A stretch of 64,000 nucleotides of DNA from Candidatus Vicinibacter proximus (GTDB taxonomy: Bacteria; Bacteroidota; Bacteroidia; Chitinophagales; Saprospiraceae), in NCBI GenBank assembly GCA_016713905.1, contig JADJOE010000003.1, forward strand, positions 620,001 through 684,000, written 5' to 3'. The translations under genes and the position numbers were made by a program. A model generated the notes under the pieces. It ran no database searches. It worked only from the letters and a program-made list of their open reading frames with translations, and was not told the DNA's origin. The stretch's first letter is position 1. Every line of letters starts with the position of its first letter. Of the stretch, positions 1 to 9,553 are shown one piece after another.

Positions 1-1731
1 AGAGGAAATTGTTTCTGTGACTTTGTTGAAAGTGTGCTTCAAAGTGATAATTGCTTCCCCTGGCTGGTTCCATTCTATTTTAACATAACGAGTTCCCTGT
101 CCTGAAATTATTTTTCCATTACTGGTTGTCCAATCCAACTCTGAGCAAGGAGTGTATGGAGTGCTGAATAAAGATTCTGCATTAGTGCATATATTTTTAG
201 GAGATAGAATATTTATGGACTCCCTGAAAATATTATTATTGTCGCTGCAAATTGTGGTAAATCCATTTTCATATCTTTCCTTCGCACCATTTTTGCCTTC
301 ATTTAATTTATTTGGATATCCAATCGAAGGAAAGTTGGTAAAATCTGATAGACAATCAGGATTGCCTTCCAAAAATAAAGTATTGGTGGTCAATTGAGAA
401 GTGTTAGGTGGTATATTGACTTGGTTTCTGTTGTTTCCAAATTCATAATGGGCTTTACCGGTTTTGAAATATTGTCCTAATAGGGTATGGGTTATTTCAT
501 TGCCAATAAAATTTTGCAAATCACCTGCGCCTTCGTTCATAAATATTCCATAGAGTTCTGCACGATTTCTATAAAATGTATTATAAGAACCATTTATTCC
601 ATGAGAATTGTCTATTACGATGTTTTGACAAATATTTCCTTCAAAAAGATTTTGAAATGGATAGTTTCCGTGGAGCACTATATCGCCAGCAGAATTGGAA
701 GGCAATATGGTTCCGGTCCAAAACGGGTCTTTCGAATAATTGTAGGCAATGACATTACCGTTTGCTGCAGATTGCAATAAGATGGAGTGCCTTAAATTTT
801 CAAAAATATTGTTGCTGATAAAACACCTGCCACTCGTTTGTTGTAAAGTAATACCATATCCTTTCCCGCCGCCGCCATAATCAAATGCTTTAGAGAAATG
901 CGAGTTTTTTACGTTGATGTGGCTGCTTTCTTGGATGGTAATATGGGAAAAATTGCAATTCCTGCTCGCAATTCCTGTGACCCAGCAATTTGTGGCAAGC
1001 TCCAAATTGAAGTTTTGGGTTTGCGAGGAAGTGGCATCTTTTCTTTCTATAGTGAAAGACTCCAGTCCGATATTTTTTGCCGGATAGACGATAGTGTAGG
1101 CTGCCTGATTTAAAAGTGTAAAATCCATTCTCAATTCCTCTTCCAGGATAAGTACATTATTTTGGATGTCTTTTACTTTTACAAGTTGGCCAATACTATT
1201 ACTGGCCCAGCTTGAAGTAATTCTATTGGCGTCTTCTTCAAAAATTTTAATCCAATCTCCTTTCTTTAAATTGAGGTTTTCCGCGGGGGCAACAGATTTG
1301 GACGATTTTAATGCATCAGCAGCCAGCTTTACTGAAGTAACGTTTTTCTTTCCGCGGATTAAAAAACAGTCCTCCGGCCTGCCCTTCAAATCAAAGATAA
1401 AATAAGTGTTTTCAGCACATGAACCTCTGATGACCAGACTATCCCTTAGCTGGATAGTACTGAGGAACATGTATTTCCCTGGAGGAAATAAAATGACTCC
1501 TGCTCTGGATTGTAGGGACATTATGGCACTATTTAGAGCTGTGGTGCAATCCGTCCTTCCGGAGGAATCAGCGCCAAAATCCAATGGATTAACAAAAGAA
1601 ATTTTTTTTGTATCCAGTTCATGTGCCCCGGGATTTTTCCAATCGCATCGTCTTTCGAGTGGGAGATCTTGACTAAAGCCATGAGAAGCAATTAACAAAA
1701 AGATCAGCCAAATCAAGAGTTTTGTTTTCAT
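1..1731 (-). CDS. Secreted right-handed beta-helix (pectate-lyase-3-like) protein, 3' end outside the window
   Basis: The minus-strand frame is open from an ATG at 1731 to the window edge (577 codons, no stop), so the C-terminus is missing. It opens with a signal peptide (lysines, then a hydrophobic run LLIWLIFLLIA, cleavage near residue 20). Residues about 47-90 contain NPLDFGADSSGRTD followed by FPPGKYMF, the usual start of the pectate lyase superfamily 3 beta-helix. The middle is rich in Asn/Gly/Ile turns, such as GNVIAYNYS and GIFMNEGAGDL, as expected of parallel beta-helix coils. The last visible residues look like a PKD/Ig-like domain, so a T9SS sorting domain may follow outside the window. 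The substrate cannot be assigned; it may be a polysaccharide lyase or a structural helix. It is transcribed divergently from the GH13 gene at 1944. Confidence 0.82.
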   Translation of the reverse strand, partial: MKTKLLIWLIFLLIASHGFSQDLPLERRCDWKNPGAHELDTKKISFVNPLDFGADSSGRTDCTTALNSAIMSLQSRAGVILFPPGKYMFLSTIQLRDSLVIRGSCAENTYFIFDLKGRPEDCFLIRGKKNVTSVKLAADALKSSKSVAPAENLNLKKGDWIKIFEEDANRITSSWASNSIGQLVKVKDIQNNVLILEEELRMDFTLLNQAAYTIVYPAKNIGLESFTIERKDATSSQTQNFNLELATNCWVTGIASRNCNFSHITIQESSHINVKNSHFSKAFDYGGGGKGYGITLQQTSGRCFISNNIFENLRHSILLQSAANGNVIAYNYSKDPFWTGTILPSNSAGDIVLHGNYPFQNLFEGNICQNIVIDNSHGINGSYNTFYRNRAELYGIFMNEGAGDLQNFIGNEITHTLLGQYFKTGKAHYEFGNNRNQVNIPPNTSQLTTNTLFLEGNPDCLSDFTNFPSIGYPNKLNEGKNGAKERYENGFTTICSDNNNIFRESINILSPKNICTNAESLFSTPYTPCSELDWTTSNGKIISGQGTRYVKIEWNQPGEAIITLKHTFNKVTETISS

Positions 1732-1884
1732 ATGCGTTGTGCATGAAGTCATAAATATAATACCATCCTAAAATAGGTGGCATAAAAGATAATATTTATT
1801 GCACAATGATTGCAAATTTAATAATGCCCGGCAAGATATAACGAATAAAATGCGTACATCATTCTAATAAACGCACTTCTAAAA

Positions 1885-1892
1885 TATATTTG
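1885..1892 (+). promoter_or_regulatory. Candidate -7 box (TAnnTTTG) for the GH13 gene
   Basis: TATATTTG matches the Bacteroidota -7 consensus TAnnTTTG. It would give a leader of about 45 nt before the ATG at 1944. No clear -33 TTTG is seen at the right spacing. A second match at 1934-1941 is too close to the ATG to serve it. Confidence 0.35.
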
Positions 1893-1943
1893 CCTTATTT
1901 AGAACCCAAATGTCCCAATCCTTGTTGATTTCTTAATTTTGCA

Positions 1944-4754
1944 ATGATGAAAATGAAATCAGTTTTTTATTTTGCTTTATGGTTGTTTGTATTTGTAGCT
2001 CATCCGCTTTGCGCCCAAATCATTACTGTCCTTCCAAGTTTTCCTTCCGTTGAAGATACGGTAACTATTTTATATGATGCGACTCAGGGGAATGGCGGCT
2101 TGAAAGACCTGAACCAAGCCGTATATATGCATACCGGATTGATAACAGAGAAAAGCCAGACTTCCTCCGATTGGAAATTTGTAGTGGGCTCCTGGGGGTC
2201 AACAGATACTAAATTGTTAATGACCTCTTTAGGCAATAATCTGTATACGGTCAAATTACATATTCGTTCGTTTTACAATGTTCCTGTGGATGAAAAGGTT
2301 TTAAAATTGGCATTTGTATTCAGGAATTCTACCGGTTCAGCAGCTGGGAGAGAAAGCAATGGGGGAGATATATTTTATGAACTGGCTGATGTAAGTGGGG
2401 GATTACAGGCTATTTGGCTAAACCCATCCGGCAGATTTAAAAATGTAGATAAGGGGGTAAATGTGAATTTTTCAATAGCTTGTTCGAAATCAGCGGACAT
2501 TAAATTATATCTGAATGGCAATTTACAACGTGAATGGACGGGAAGGGAATTAATGTACAATTTGGAAACACCAGTTGATGGAAATTATAAAATATTTGCC
2601 ACGATTCAGTCTGGTTCGGAATATCGCGAATTGGTGTATTATGTTTTGGTTGGCGAACAAAAAACAATGGTTCAAAATCCACCATCGGGTCTTTTTCCTG
2701 GAATAAATGTTATAAATGATCATTCAGTTTATTTACTGTTGACGGCACCACAAAAAAAACATGTTTATGTTTTGGGAGATTGGAATAGCTATTTGCCCAC
2801 AGAATCTTCTTTAATGAATAAGTCCATTGATGGGGACAAATTCTGGATCAAGATTGACCAATTGGATTCTACTTTCCATTATACTTATCAATATCTGATC
2901 GATGGAAAGTTAATCATTGCCGATCCATTAAGTCATCAGGTCCTGGATCCATTGAATGATGCTGCAATCCCCAATTCTGTAAATCCGAATATTCCAATTT
3001 ATCCTAAAAGTTTGACATCCGGGTACACTAGCAGCTTTAAGCTTTCTAAATCGAATTTTAATTGGACTTCTGTGAATTTCAATCCTGTGCCACCGGATCA
3101 GTTGATGATTTACGAACTGCTCATTAGAGATTTTGCGGAAGAGAGAAGTTATAATGCTGTGCTTGCTAAAATTCCTTATCTAAAAACTTTGGGAATTAAT
3201 GCACTCGAATTAATGCCCGTAAATGAATTTGAAGGCAACAACAGCTGGGGATACAATCCTTCCTTTCACGCAGCGCTGGACAAATATTATGGAAACCCTG
3301 AACAATTTAAAAAGCTAATCAATACATGCCACGAGAACGGCATTGCAGTCATTTTGGACGTTGTGTTCAATCATGCATTTGGGCAATGTCCGTTGGTGCA
3401 GATGTATTGGGATGCTGCAAACAATAGGCCATCTGGTGATTCGCCATATTTTAATGCCACAGCACGACACCCATTTAGCGTTGGATTTGATTTTAATCAT
3501 GAGAGTATTTATACCAAGACTTTTGTCAAACAGGTTTTGGAATATTGGTTGAATGAATTTAGAATAGATGGTTTTCGCTTTGATTTGTCCAAGGGATTTA
3601 CCCAATTCAACAGTGGAAGTGATGCATCCTTAATGGCGAGATACGATCCAGGTCGTATAGCTATTTTGAAGGATTATGGAAATGCTGTTAAAGAGATAAA
3701 TCCAAAGGCCTATTTAATCCTGGAACACTTTGCCGAAAATGCGGAAGAAATTGACTTGTATAAAAATGGATTTCTTCTTTGGGGCAATTTAAATTATAAT
3801 TTTAATGAGGCATCAATGGGTTATAAGTCAAATGATTTGAATGGAGCACTTGCTGAAAAAAGAGGATGGTCAAAAAATTATTTGATCTCTTATATGGAGA
3901 GCCACGATGAAGAAAGACTTAATTTCAAAAATCTGCAATATGGGAACAGTAATGGAAGCTACAATATAAAACAGTTCAAGACTGCAATAGAAAGACAGAA
4001 ATTAGTACATCTTTTTTATCTTATGATGCCAGGTCCAAAAATGATCTGGCAAAATGGTGAATTGGGTTATGAATATTCTATTAACCATTGTACAAATGGC
4101 ACTATAAATTCTAATTGCCGACTGGATCCAAAACCTGTAAAATCTGAATATTTCGATCAAGCTGAAAGAAAGTCTCTCTTTCATTTTATTTCTAAAATTA
4201 ATGCATTCAAAGTTCAATCCGGTCTCCTGCAAAATTCTGTCTTTCAATCGTCGGTTGGTGAAGGGTACATCAAATGGATAAAATTTATTTCATCAAACCT
4301 CAATGCCTTGGTAATTGGAAATTTTGACGTCATTAAGAGAAATCCTGAGTTGACTTTTCCCCACACTGGGATATGGTATAATGTATTGGATGGAACAAGT
4401 TTAATGGTCAATGACCCCAGATATATTATGAATCTTGAACCCGGAGATTATCGCTTGTATGTGGATCAATCCGGATGGACCAATGTGGGCACTCATGACC
4501 CCGTCAAGATCTCAAATTTGTACCGTATTATTCCAAACCCTTCGAATGGAAAATTGCATATTGAATCGGAAGATGATTTTGATCGTGTGGAAATATATAA
4601 TCTGGAGGGAATAAATATTTTATCTATAAATTTTCCTGAGACTAAAGTGGTTGAGTTATTTGACGAACAAAAACCAGTTAAGGGAATTTATTTTTGTAGA
4701 ATATTTTCAAAAAACAAATTTATTGCCTCAAAAATATTGGCAATAAGTGACTAA
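1944..4754 (+). CDS. Secreted multidomain GH13 alpha-amylase/pullulanase-type enzyme with T9SS sorting domain
   Basis: This is a 936-aa exported starch- or pullulan-degrading enzyme. A signal peptide (residues 1-25, ending HPLCAQ) is followed by two beta-sandwich regions (about 27-150 and 155-240), then a CBM48/E-set-like module (about 255-345, VYVLGDWNSY). The GH13 barrel spans about 385-760. All four GH13 regions are intact: DVVFNH at 472-477, nucleophile D547 in GFRFD, acid/base E594 in LILEHF, and HD at 654-655 in MESHDEE. The C-terminal 80 residues (IIPNPSNGKLHIES through KGIYFCRIF) are a type A T9SS sorting domain, so it probably sits on the cell surface or is released. It lies beside the maltose-processing genes on the opposite strand and likely supplies them with oligosaccharides. 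Alpha-1,4 versus alpha-1,6 specificity cannot be told from sequence. Confidence 0.88.
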   Translation: MMKMKSVFYFALWLFVFVAHPLCAQIITVLPSFPSVEDTVTILYDATQGNGGLKDLNQAVYMHTGLITEKSQTSSDWKFVVGSWGSTDTKLLMTSLGNNLYTVKLHIRSFYNVPVDEKVLKLAFVFRNSTGSAAGRESNGGDIFYELADVSGGLQAIWLNPSGRFKNVDKGVNVNFSIACSKSADIKLYLNGNLQREWTGRELMYNLETPVDGNYKIFATIQSGSEYRELVYYVLVGEQKTMVQNPPSGLFPGINVINDHSVYLLLTAPQKKHVYVLGDWNSYLPTESSLMNKSIDGDKFWIKIDQLDSTFHYTYQYLIDGKLIIADPLSHQVLDPLNDAAIPNSVNPNIPIYPKSLTSGYTSSFKLSKSNFNWTSVNFNPVPPDQLMIYELLIRDFAEERSYNAVLAKIPYLKTLGINALELMPVNEFEGNNSWGYNPSFHAALDKYYGNPEQFKKLINTCHENGIAVILDVVFNHAFGQCPLVQMYWDAANNRPSGDSPYFNATARHPFSVGFDFNHESIYTKTFVKQVLEYWLNEFRIDGFRFDLSKGFTQFNSGSDASLMARYDPGRIAILKDYGNAVKEINPKAYLILEHFAENAEEIDLYKNGFLLWGNLNYNFNEASMGYKSNDLNGALAEKRGWSKNYLISYMESHDEERLNFKNLQYGNSNGSYNIKQFKTAIERQKLVHLFYLMMPGPKMIWQNGELGYEYSINHCTNGTINSNCRLDPKPVKSEYFDQAERKSLFHFISKINAFKVQSGLLQNSVFQSSVGEGYIKWIKFISSNLNALVIGNFDVIKRNPELTFPHTGIWYNVLDGTSLMVNDPRYIMNLEPGDYRLYVDQSGWTNVGTHDPVKISNLYRIIPNPSNGKLHIESEDDFDRVEIYNLEGINILSINFPETKVVELFDEQKPVKGIYFCRIFSKNKFIASKILAISD

Positions 4755-4794
4755 ATGAATTGCATTTTTAGAAAATGATGAATGCATAAACACA

Positions 4795-6729
4795 TTAATT
4801 TGTGTTCAATTCCAATTCCAGAATTCTTAATCCGTTTGCAGGAATTTCAATTGCTGATGTTGTATTAGATAAGTGAAGTATATCCGTACTGTTTTTGACT
4901 GAAATTGAAAAAATATCGCCCAAATCTTTTTTTCTTGGGATGTTATCCGTATTGATCATACAGAGCAGCACTTTGTTTTGATGCTTTAGATAGCTGGTAT
5001 ATAAGCCATCTTTGCAAAGGAACTGAGTGAATTGAGCATTTTTGTAGAACTCTTGGTGTTGTTTACGATAAGCACTCAACACATTAAAAAAATCAAATGC
5101 TTCTTTTCTTTGATCATTGAGGTTAGAAGAAACAAAATAATTGACGCTGTCCTCCTTCCACCCACCCGGAAAATCCTCTCTTACCAGACCATCCGGATTA
5201 GCATAATTTTTCATTAAAATCTCTGTGCCATAATAGAACGCCGGTATTCCTCTCAGGCAAAACATTAGAGCAATGGCTTGTTTCCATTTGTTGAGATCTT
5301 CGCCTAATATGGAATAGATTCTACTTAGATCATGATTGTCCAGAAATATAAGGTTGTTTTCCGGCTGATAATAATTATAATCTTGAGCCAAGGTATAATG
5401 TAATTTTCCAACACCTCCATCCCAACTGTAAGGTTTTGTCAAAGCTTCATGTATGGCAAAGGCAAGCGGGAAATCTTTGATCTGTGTTGGAAACTTTTGT
5501 TTACCCAGAAACTCTTTACTGTTAAAATAGCTAAGAATTCCCGGAGCATTTACCCATGTCTCCTGAAATATTTTTATGGAAGGGTCATAATTTTGCATCG
5601 CGCGTTGCCACTTTCCCATAAAATTCTTGTCTGAATAGAACCAAGTATCTACCCTCAACCCATCCAGATCTGCAAATTCACACCACCAGATGGAATATTG
5701 GATAAGATAATTTCCAAGTACAATCTGATCTTGATTCAGGTCAGGCATACTTTTATCAAACCAACCCTCTACCGTTATTCTTTTATCTAATGCAGAACTA
5801 TGTGGGTCCACTAAAGGTAAGGCGTTGTAATTGGTTCGGGTAAAAGTATCCCATTGATGCAGCCAATTGTCATTTGGCAAATCTTTTATAAAATAATGTT
5901 CGGTCCCGCAATGATTGAAAACGAGATCCATAATCACTTTAATTCCACGATCATGTGAGGCCTTAACCAGATTCAAATAATCCTCATTATTCCCAAACCT
6001 GGGATCAATGCGAAAATGATCCGTTATGGCATACCCATGATAGGATTCAGCAAACTGATTATTTTCCTGAATCGGGTTAAGCCATATACAGGTAAAATGA
6101 TTTTTAGAAATATAGTCCAAATGGTCTTGTATGCCTTTCAAATCACCACCATGCCGAAAATACATTTTTGTACGATTTACACCCTGTTGGTTCATGCCGG
6201 GTATATTGTCGTTGGAAAGATCTCCATTGGCAAACCGATCCGGCATAAGCAGATATATTAGATCTGAAGCATCGAGTGGTTTAAGATTTGATTTTTTAAT
6301 TCTGTCTTTTAGTGTGTAAGTATATTTTTTTATTTGTTTCCCTTTGGTTAAAGTTATTTCAAAGGGGATTCCTTTTTTTACTTTAGAAAGGTCGAGGTCA
6401 AAGGACAGATAATTTTTGTTTTCCAGATAATGTTTCTGTGTTATCTTGATAAGCGGATTGGAAATGCTGATTTCGGATAATCCAATATTTTTGTCGTGAA
6501 TGAGCAGAGTAAGAGAAGAGTTAGGCATATTGCACCACCAAAATGGAGGATCAATCCGCGCAGATACCTGTTCTGCCGGTGTTGTGGTGCGACGGAAGTA
6601 TTCCGGAATGACCACGCCATCCGGAATTCGCTGAGTGGGGTCAATATTTTGAGATAGTGCTGAAAAACCGACTGTTGATAAAATAAAAATGCAGAGAATA
6701 TAAATTACACTAAATCTGAAATATTGCAT
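4795..6729 (-). CDS. Periplasmic GH13 alpha-amylase, neopullulanase/cyclomaltodextrinase (SusA-like) type
   Basis: A 644-aa glycosidase with a signal peptide (residues 1-27, ending SALSQ) and no T9SS tail, which suggests a periplasmic location. Residues about 35-145 form the cyclomaltodextrinase N-terminal domain, residues about 155-540 the GH13 barrel, and the last 80 residues a C-terminal beta domain. Catalytic signatures are intact: DLVFNH near 268, nucleophile D361 in GLRVD, acid/base E390 in IFQETW, and DNHD at 464-467. Enzymes of this type cut maltodextrins, pullulan or cyclodextrins to maltose-sized products. It is the last gene of the minus-strand maltose cluster, 43 bp after the MFS transporter gene, with which it is probably co-transcribed. 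Confidence 0.88.
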   Translation of the reverse strand: MQYFRFSVIYILCIFILSTVGFSALSQNIDPTQRIPDGVVIPEYFRRTTTPAEQVSARIDPPFWWCNMPNSSLTLLIHDKNIGLSEISISNPLIKITQKHYLENKNYLSFDLDLSKVKKGIPFEITLTKGKQIKKYTYTLKDRIKKSNLKPLDASDLIYLLMPDRFANGDLSNDNIPGMNQQGVNRTKMYFRHGGDLKGIQDHLDYISKNHFTCIWLNPIQENNQFAESYHGYAITDHFRIDPRFGNNEDYLNLVKASHDRGIKVIMDLVFNHCGTEHYFIKDLPNDNWLHQWDTFTRTNYNALPLVDPHSSALDKRITVEGWFDKSMPDLNQDQIVLGNYLIQYSIWWCEFADLDGLRVDTWFYSDKNFMGKWQRAMQNYDPSIKIFQETWVNAPGILSYFNSKEFLGKQKFPTQIKDFPLAFAIHEALTKPYSWDGGVGKLHYTLAQDYNYYQPENNLIFLDNHDLSRIYSILGEDLNKWKQAIALMFCLRGIPAFYYGTEILMKNYANPDGLVREDFPGGWKEDSVNYFVSSNLNDQRKEAFDFFNVLSAYRKQHQEFYKNAQFTQFLCKDGLYTSYLKHQNKVLLCMINTDNIPRKKDLGDIFSISVKNSTDILHLSNTTSAIEIPANGLRILELELNTN

Positions 6730-6772
6730 ATCAATCTATTTCTTTACGAGGTAAACTAATTTTAAAATGCAA

Positions 6773-8080
6773 TTAATTTTCTTTTATTCTAAGACAAAGA
6801 ACAGCTGCGATGAGTAACATGATCCCACCGAGAATGACGGCATACATAGAATTGTTTTGTAAAAAATTCTTCATGATAAAACCAAAAAATAAAGTAGCCA
6901 TAATTTCAGGGATAACGATGAAAAAATTAAATATTCCCATGTAAACGCCAATCTTGTTTTCCGGGAGATGTGGTGCAAAAATTGCATAGGGCATGGATAA
7001 AATACTGGTCCATGCAATACCTACACCGAGCATACAAAAGATAAGTGCAAATTTATGCTCGATCACAGAAAGGGAAATGAGCCCTATGGCGCCTGCAGTA
7101 AGACAAATGGTGTGCATATTTATTTTTCCAAATTTATCTGCAAGTTTACCAAGTACTAAAGCAAATAACATGGTGATCAATGAATAAAAAGAGAACATCA
7201 ATCCTGACCATTCTGCACCTTCTTTATATAAATTAGAATCAGGCGAAGGAGCATGAAAGATGAATGTGGCAACGGCATCTCCAAAATAAAACCACATGAG
7301 GAACAAGCCCAGCCAGGTAAAAAACTGAACCAGTGCTATTTTATTCATCACGGCAGGCATGTTGAAAATATGATTCCATATTTCTCTTATGCCATTCAGG
7401 ATACTTTGAATGAAACCTATCTCCCCTTTAGCGGATTCGTTTTTTAATTTTTCCCCGTCCGGTGGATATTCTTTGGTAGTGATAACCGTATAAACCACTG
7501 CACTGATAAATGCAAATGCGCCTATATAAAATGAGTATTTTACAGATTGTGGAATAGATTGTCCTTCGATATTCTCAAGGTTTAGAAACTTGCTCATTAG
7601 CCAAGGTAGGGCAGAAGCAATTACAGCACCCACACCAATAAAAAAACTTTGCATGGTATAGCCTCGGGTATATTGATTCTTTGGAAGAAGGTCTGCAACA
7701 AAGGCGCGAAAAGGTTCCATGGACACATTAATGGATGCGTCCAAAACCCATAGTAAACCTGCAGCCATCCATAATGCACTACAATTTGGCATCGCAATTA
7801 AGGCTAAAGTCGATAGAATTGCACCGACCAAAAAGTATGGTTTTCTTCGTCCCAGTGGAGTCCAGGTGCGATCAGACCAATAACCGATTATGGGTTGGAT
7901 CAATAGACCTGTCATAGGGGCTGCCAGCCAAAGAATGGGCAACTCATCCGGTTTTGCGCCAAGATAACGGTAGATGGGACTCATGTTTGCCATTTGCAAA
8001 CCCCAGCCAAATTGTATGCCCATAAAGCCGAAGCTCATGTTCCAGATTTGCCAAAAATTGAGTTCCGGTTTTTCTTTCAT
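6773..8080 (-). CDS. MFS sugar transporter, SLC45/maltose type
   Basis: A 435-aa polytopic inner-membrane protein with about 12 hydrophobic segments. Residues near 45-80 carry PIIGYWSDRTWTPLGRRKP, the loop 2-3 signature of SLC45-type sucrose/maltose carriers. A related loop (LGKLADKFGK) lies in the second half. Carriers of this group import disaccharides with protons. Its place between two GH13 genes, and downstream of maltose phosphorylase, points to maltose or short maltodextrins as the substrate; that is inference from context. The gap to the upstream GH13 gene is only 6 bp, so the two are surely co-transcribed. No SusC/SusD genes are present in the window, so outer-membrane passage must use another route. 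Confidence 0.85.
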   Translation of the reverse strand: MKEKPELNFWQIWNMSFGFMGIQFGWGLQMANMSPIYRYLGAKPDELPILWLAAPMTGLLIQPIIGYWSDRTWTPLGRRKPYFLVGAILSTLALIAMPNCSALWMAAGLLWVLDASINVSMEPFRAFVADLLPKNQYTRGYTMQSFFIGVGAVIASALPWLMSKFLNLENIEGQSIPQSVKYSFYIGAFAFISAVVYTVITTKEYPPDGEKLKNESAKGEIGFIQSILNGIREIWNHIFNMPAVMNKIALVQFFTWLGLFLMWFYFGDAVATFIFHAPSPDSNLYKEGAEWSGLMFSFYSLITMLFALVLGKLADKFGKINMHTICLTAGAIGLISLSVIEHKFALIFCMLGVGIAWTSILSMPYAIFAPHLPENKIGVYMGIFNFFIVIPEIMATLFFGFIMKNFLQNNSMYAVILGGIMLLIAAVLCLRIKEN

Positions 8081-8086
8081 GACGAT

Positions 8087-9430
8087 TTATTTTATTAGAA
8101 TTTTATACTCCCAAGCTTTCAACTTTATCTTTTTTTCTGAGAATAATTTAATCTTTTTTCCGGTAACCAGATCTTTGTAGGATTGCTTATCCGTTATGTT
8201 TTGAAGGCTTACTTCTTGTTCTAATGGAGATAGATTAAAAATACAGATGGCTTCTTCGACATTGTTCTTTCTGGAATAACTGAGAATATTATTCATGTTG
8301 GAATTAGTCAACCAATTCACTGGTACGTCCGGCCTAAATACAGGATGGGATTTTCGAATTACGGATAACATTTTATAAAATGGCGCGTAATGGAAATTTT
8401 TAAAACCAATGGTGTCTTTGTCAAAAAATTTTAATCTTCTGTTCAAAGGCTCTTCTTGTCCGCTGTAGATCAGTGGAATCCCATCAAAGGTGAAAGTTAA
8501 GGCACTAAATAATTGATGTGCTGGTCCAAGTTTTTCAAATTCATTTCCATTCCAGCTGTTTTCATCATGGTTGCTGGTAAAATACATGTGGCATCCTTTC
8601 TGAAATTTTTCCTGGTCCTGTTGATGGTATAATCTAAAATCATTTGCATTTTTTTTACCTGCTGCTATGTCCCAGGTCAGATTTTTAAAAGCCCACCCAT
8701 AGTCTGTATGAAAGTAGGCTAAGTTTCTGAACTCGGGCAATTCAGCTTCGGCTAGTAAAAATATCTCTTTTTTTAAGGAGATTAAAGTACGGAGGAATTG
8801 TCTCCAAAAAGATTCAGGAACCATATATGCAACATCCTGACGAAAACCATCTACACCCATAACATCTACCCAATACAGCATGGATTTTACCATGGAAGTG
8901 CGCATAGCTTTTTGATTAAAATCTAAATCTGCTACATCGTACCAATCCGTTTTTTCAACATGTAATATTGTATCTGTAACAGGATCATGAATATACCAGT
9001 CAGGATGTTCTTTAATCCATGGGTGATCCCATCCTGTATGGTTGGCCACCCAATCCAAAATTACTTTCATCCCTAGTTGATGAATTTCATATACCAAGGT
9101 TTTGAAATCATCTTTAGTGCCAAATTCGGGGTTTACTTCTGTATAACTGGAGACTGAGTAATAGGACCCCAGCGAACCTTTTCTCTTTTCTTTGCCAATA
9201 GGAAAAATCGGCATCAGCCAAATCACCTCTACACCCATTTCTTTTAATCTGGGAAGGTGTTTTCTAAATGCATTTAATGTTCCTTCAGGGGTATATTGTC
9301 TAATGTTTACCTCGTAAATCACACCGGATCTAGCCCATTCAGGAATAGGAATTTCATTTGGTAAAGACTCTTGTGCGCTGGATATGGTAAGGCAAAGGCT
9401 AAGAAATGCCAGTACAGTGACTCGATTCAT
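8087..9430 (-). CDS. Exported GH13 alpha-amylase family glycosidase
   Basis: An upstream in-frame ATG exists at 9508, but the start at 9430 is chosen because it puts a typical signal peptide (MNRVTVLAFLSLCLTISSAQ) at the N-terminus, giving 447 aa. The barrel carries the GH13 signatures: DWVANH (about 126), nucleophile D199 in GFRQD, acid/base E228 in LLAEAE, and NHDEN with the third carboxylate near 289. The short length and lack of N-terminal sandwich domains resemble minimal alpha-amylases or alpha-glucosidases that act on short maltodextrins. There is no T9SS tail, so a periplasmic location is likely. It is the third GH13 of the locus, placed between maltose phosphorylase and the MFS carrier. 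Confidence 0.86.
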   Translation of the reverse strand: MNRVTVLAFLSLCLTISSAQESLPNEIPIPEWARSGVIYEVNIRQYTPEGTLNAFRKHLPRLKEMGVEVIWLMPIFPIGKEKRKGSLGSYYSVSSYTEVNPEFGTKDDFKTLVYEIHQLGMKVILDWVANHTGWDHPWIKEHPDWYIHDPVTDTILHVEKTDWYDVADLDFNQKAMRTSMVKSMLYWVDVMGVDGFRQDVAYMVPESFWRQFLRTLISLKKEIFLLAEAELPEFRNLAYFHTDYGWAFKNLTWDIAAGKKNANDFRLYHQQDQEKFQKGCHMYFTSNHDENSWNGNEFEKLGPAHQLFSALTFTFDGIPLIYSGQEEPLNRRLKFFDKDTIGFKNFHYAPFYKMLSVIRKSHPVFRPDVPVNWLTNSNMNNILSYSRKNNVEEAICIFNLSPLEQEVSLQNITDKQSYKDLVTGKKIKLFSEKKIKLKAWEYKILIK

Positions 9431-9553
9431 ATAGAGAAGCTTCAATGGGTAGCAGTTAATATTTAAAGTTACTAGTCTTTGGAAAAGCAAGATAATATAT
9501 TTATCCAACCGGAGGTCTTAAGCAAAATTATTTGTAAGAGTTTCTCAATTCCA

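Noticed and set aside
152..1672. Several plus-strand frames of 70-97 codons
   Set aside because: They are shadows of the partial minus-strand beta-helix gene, which has a signal peptide and one continuous frame.
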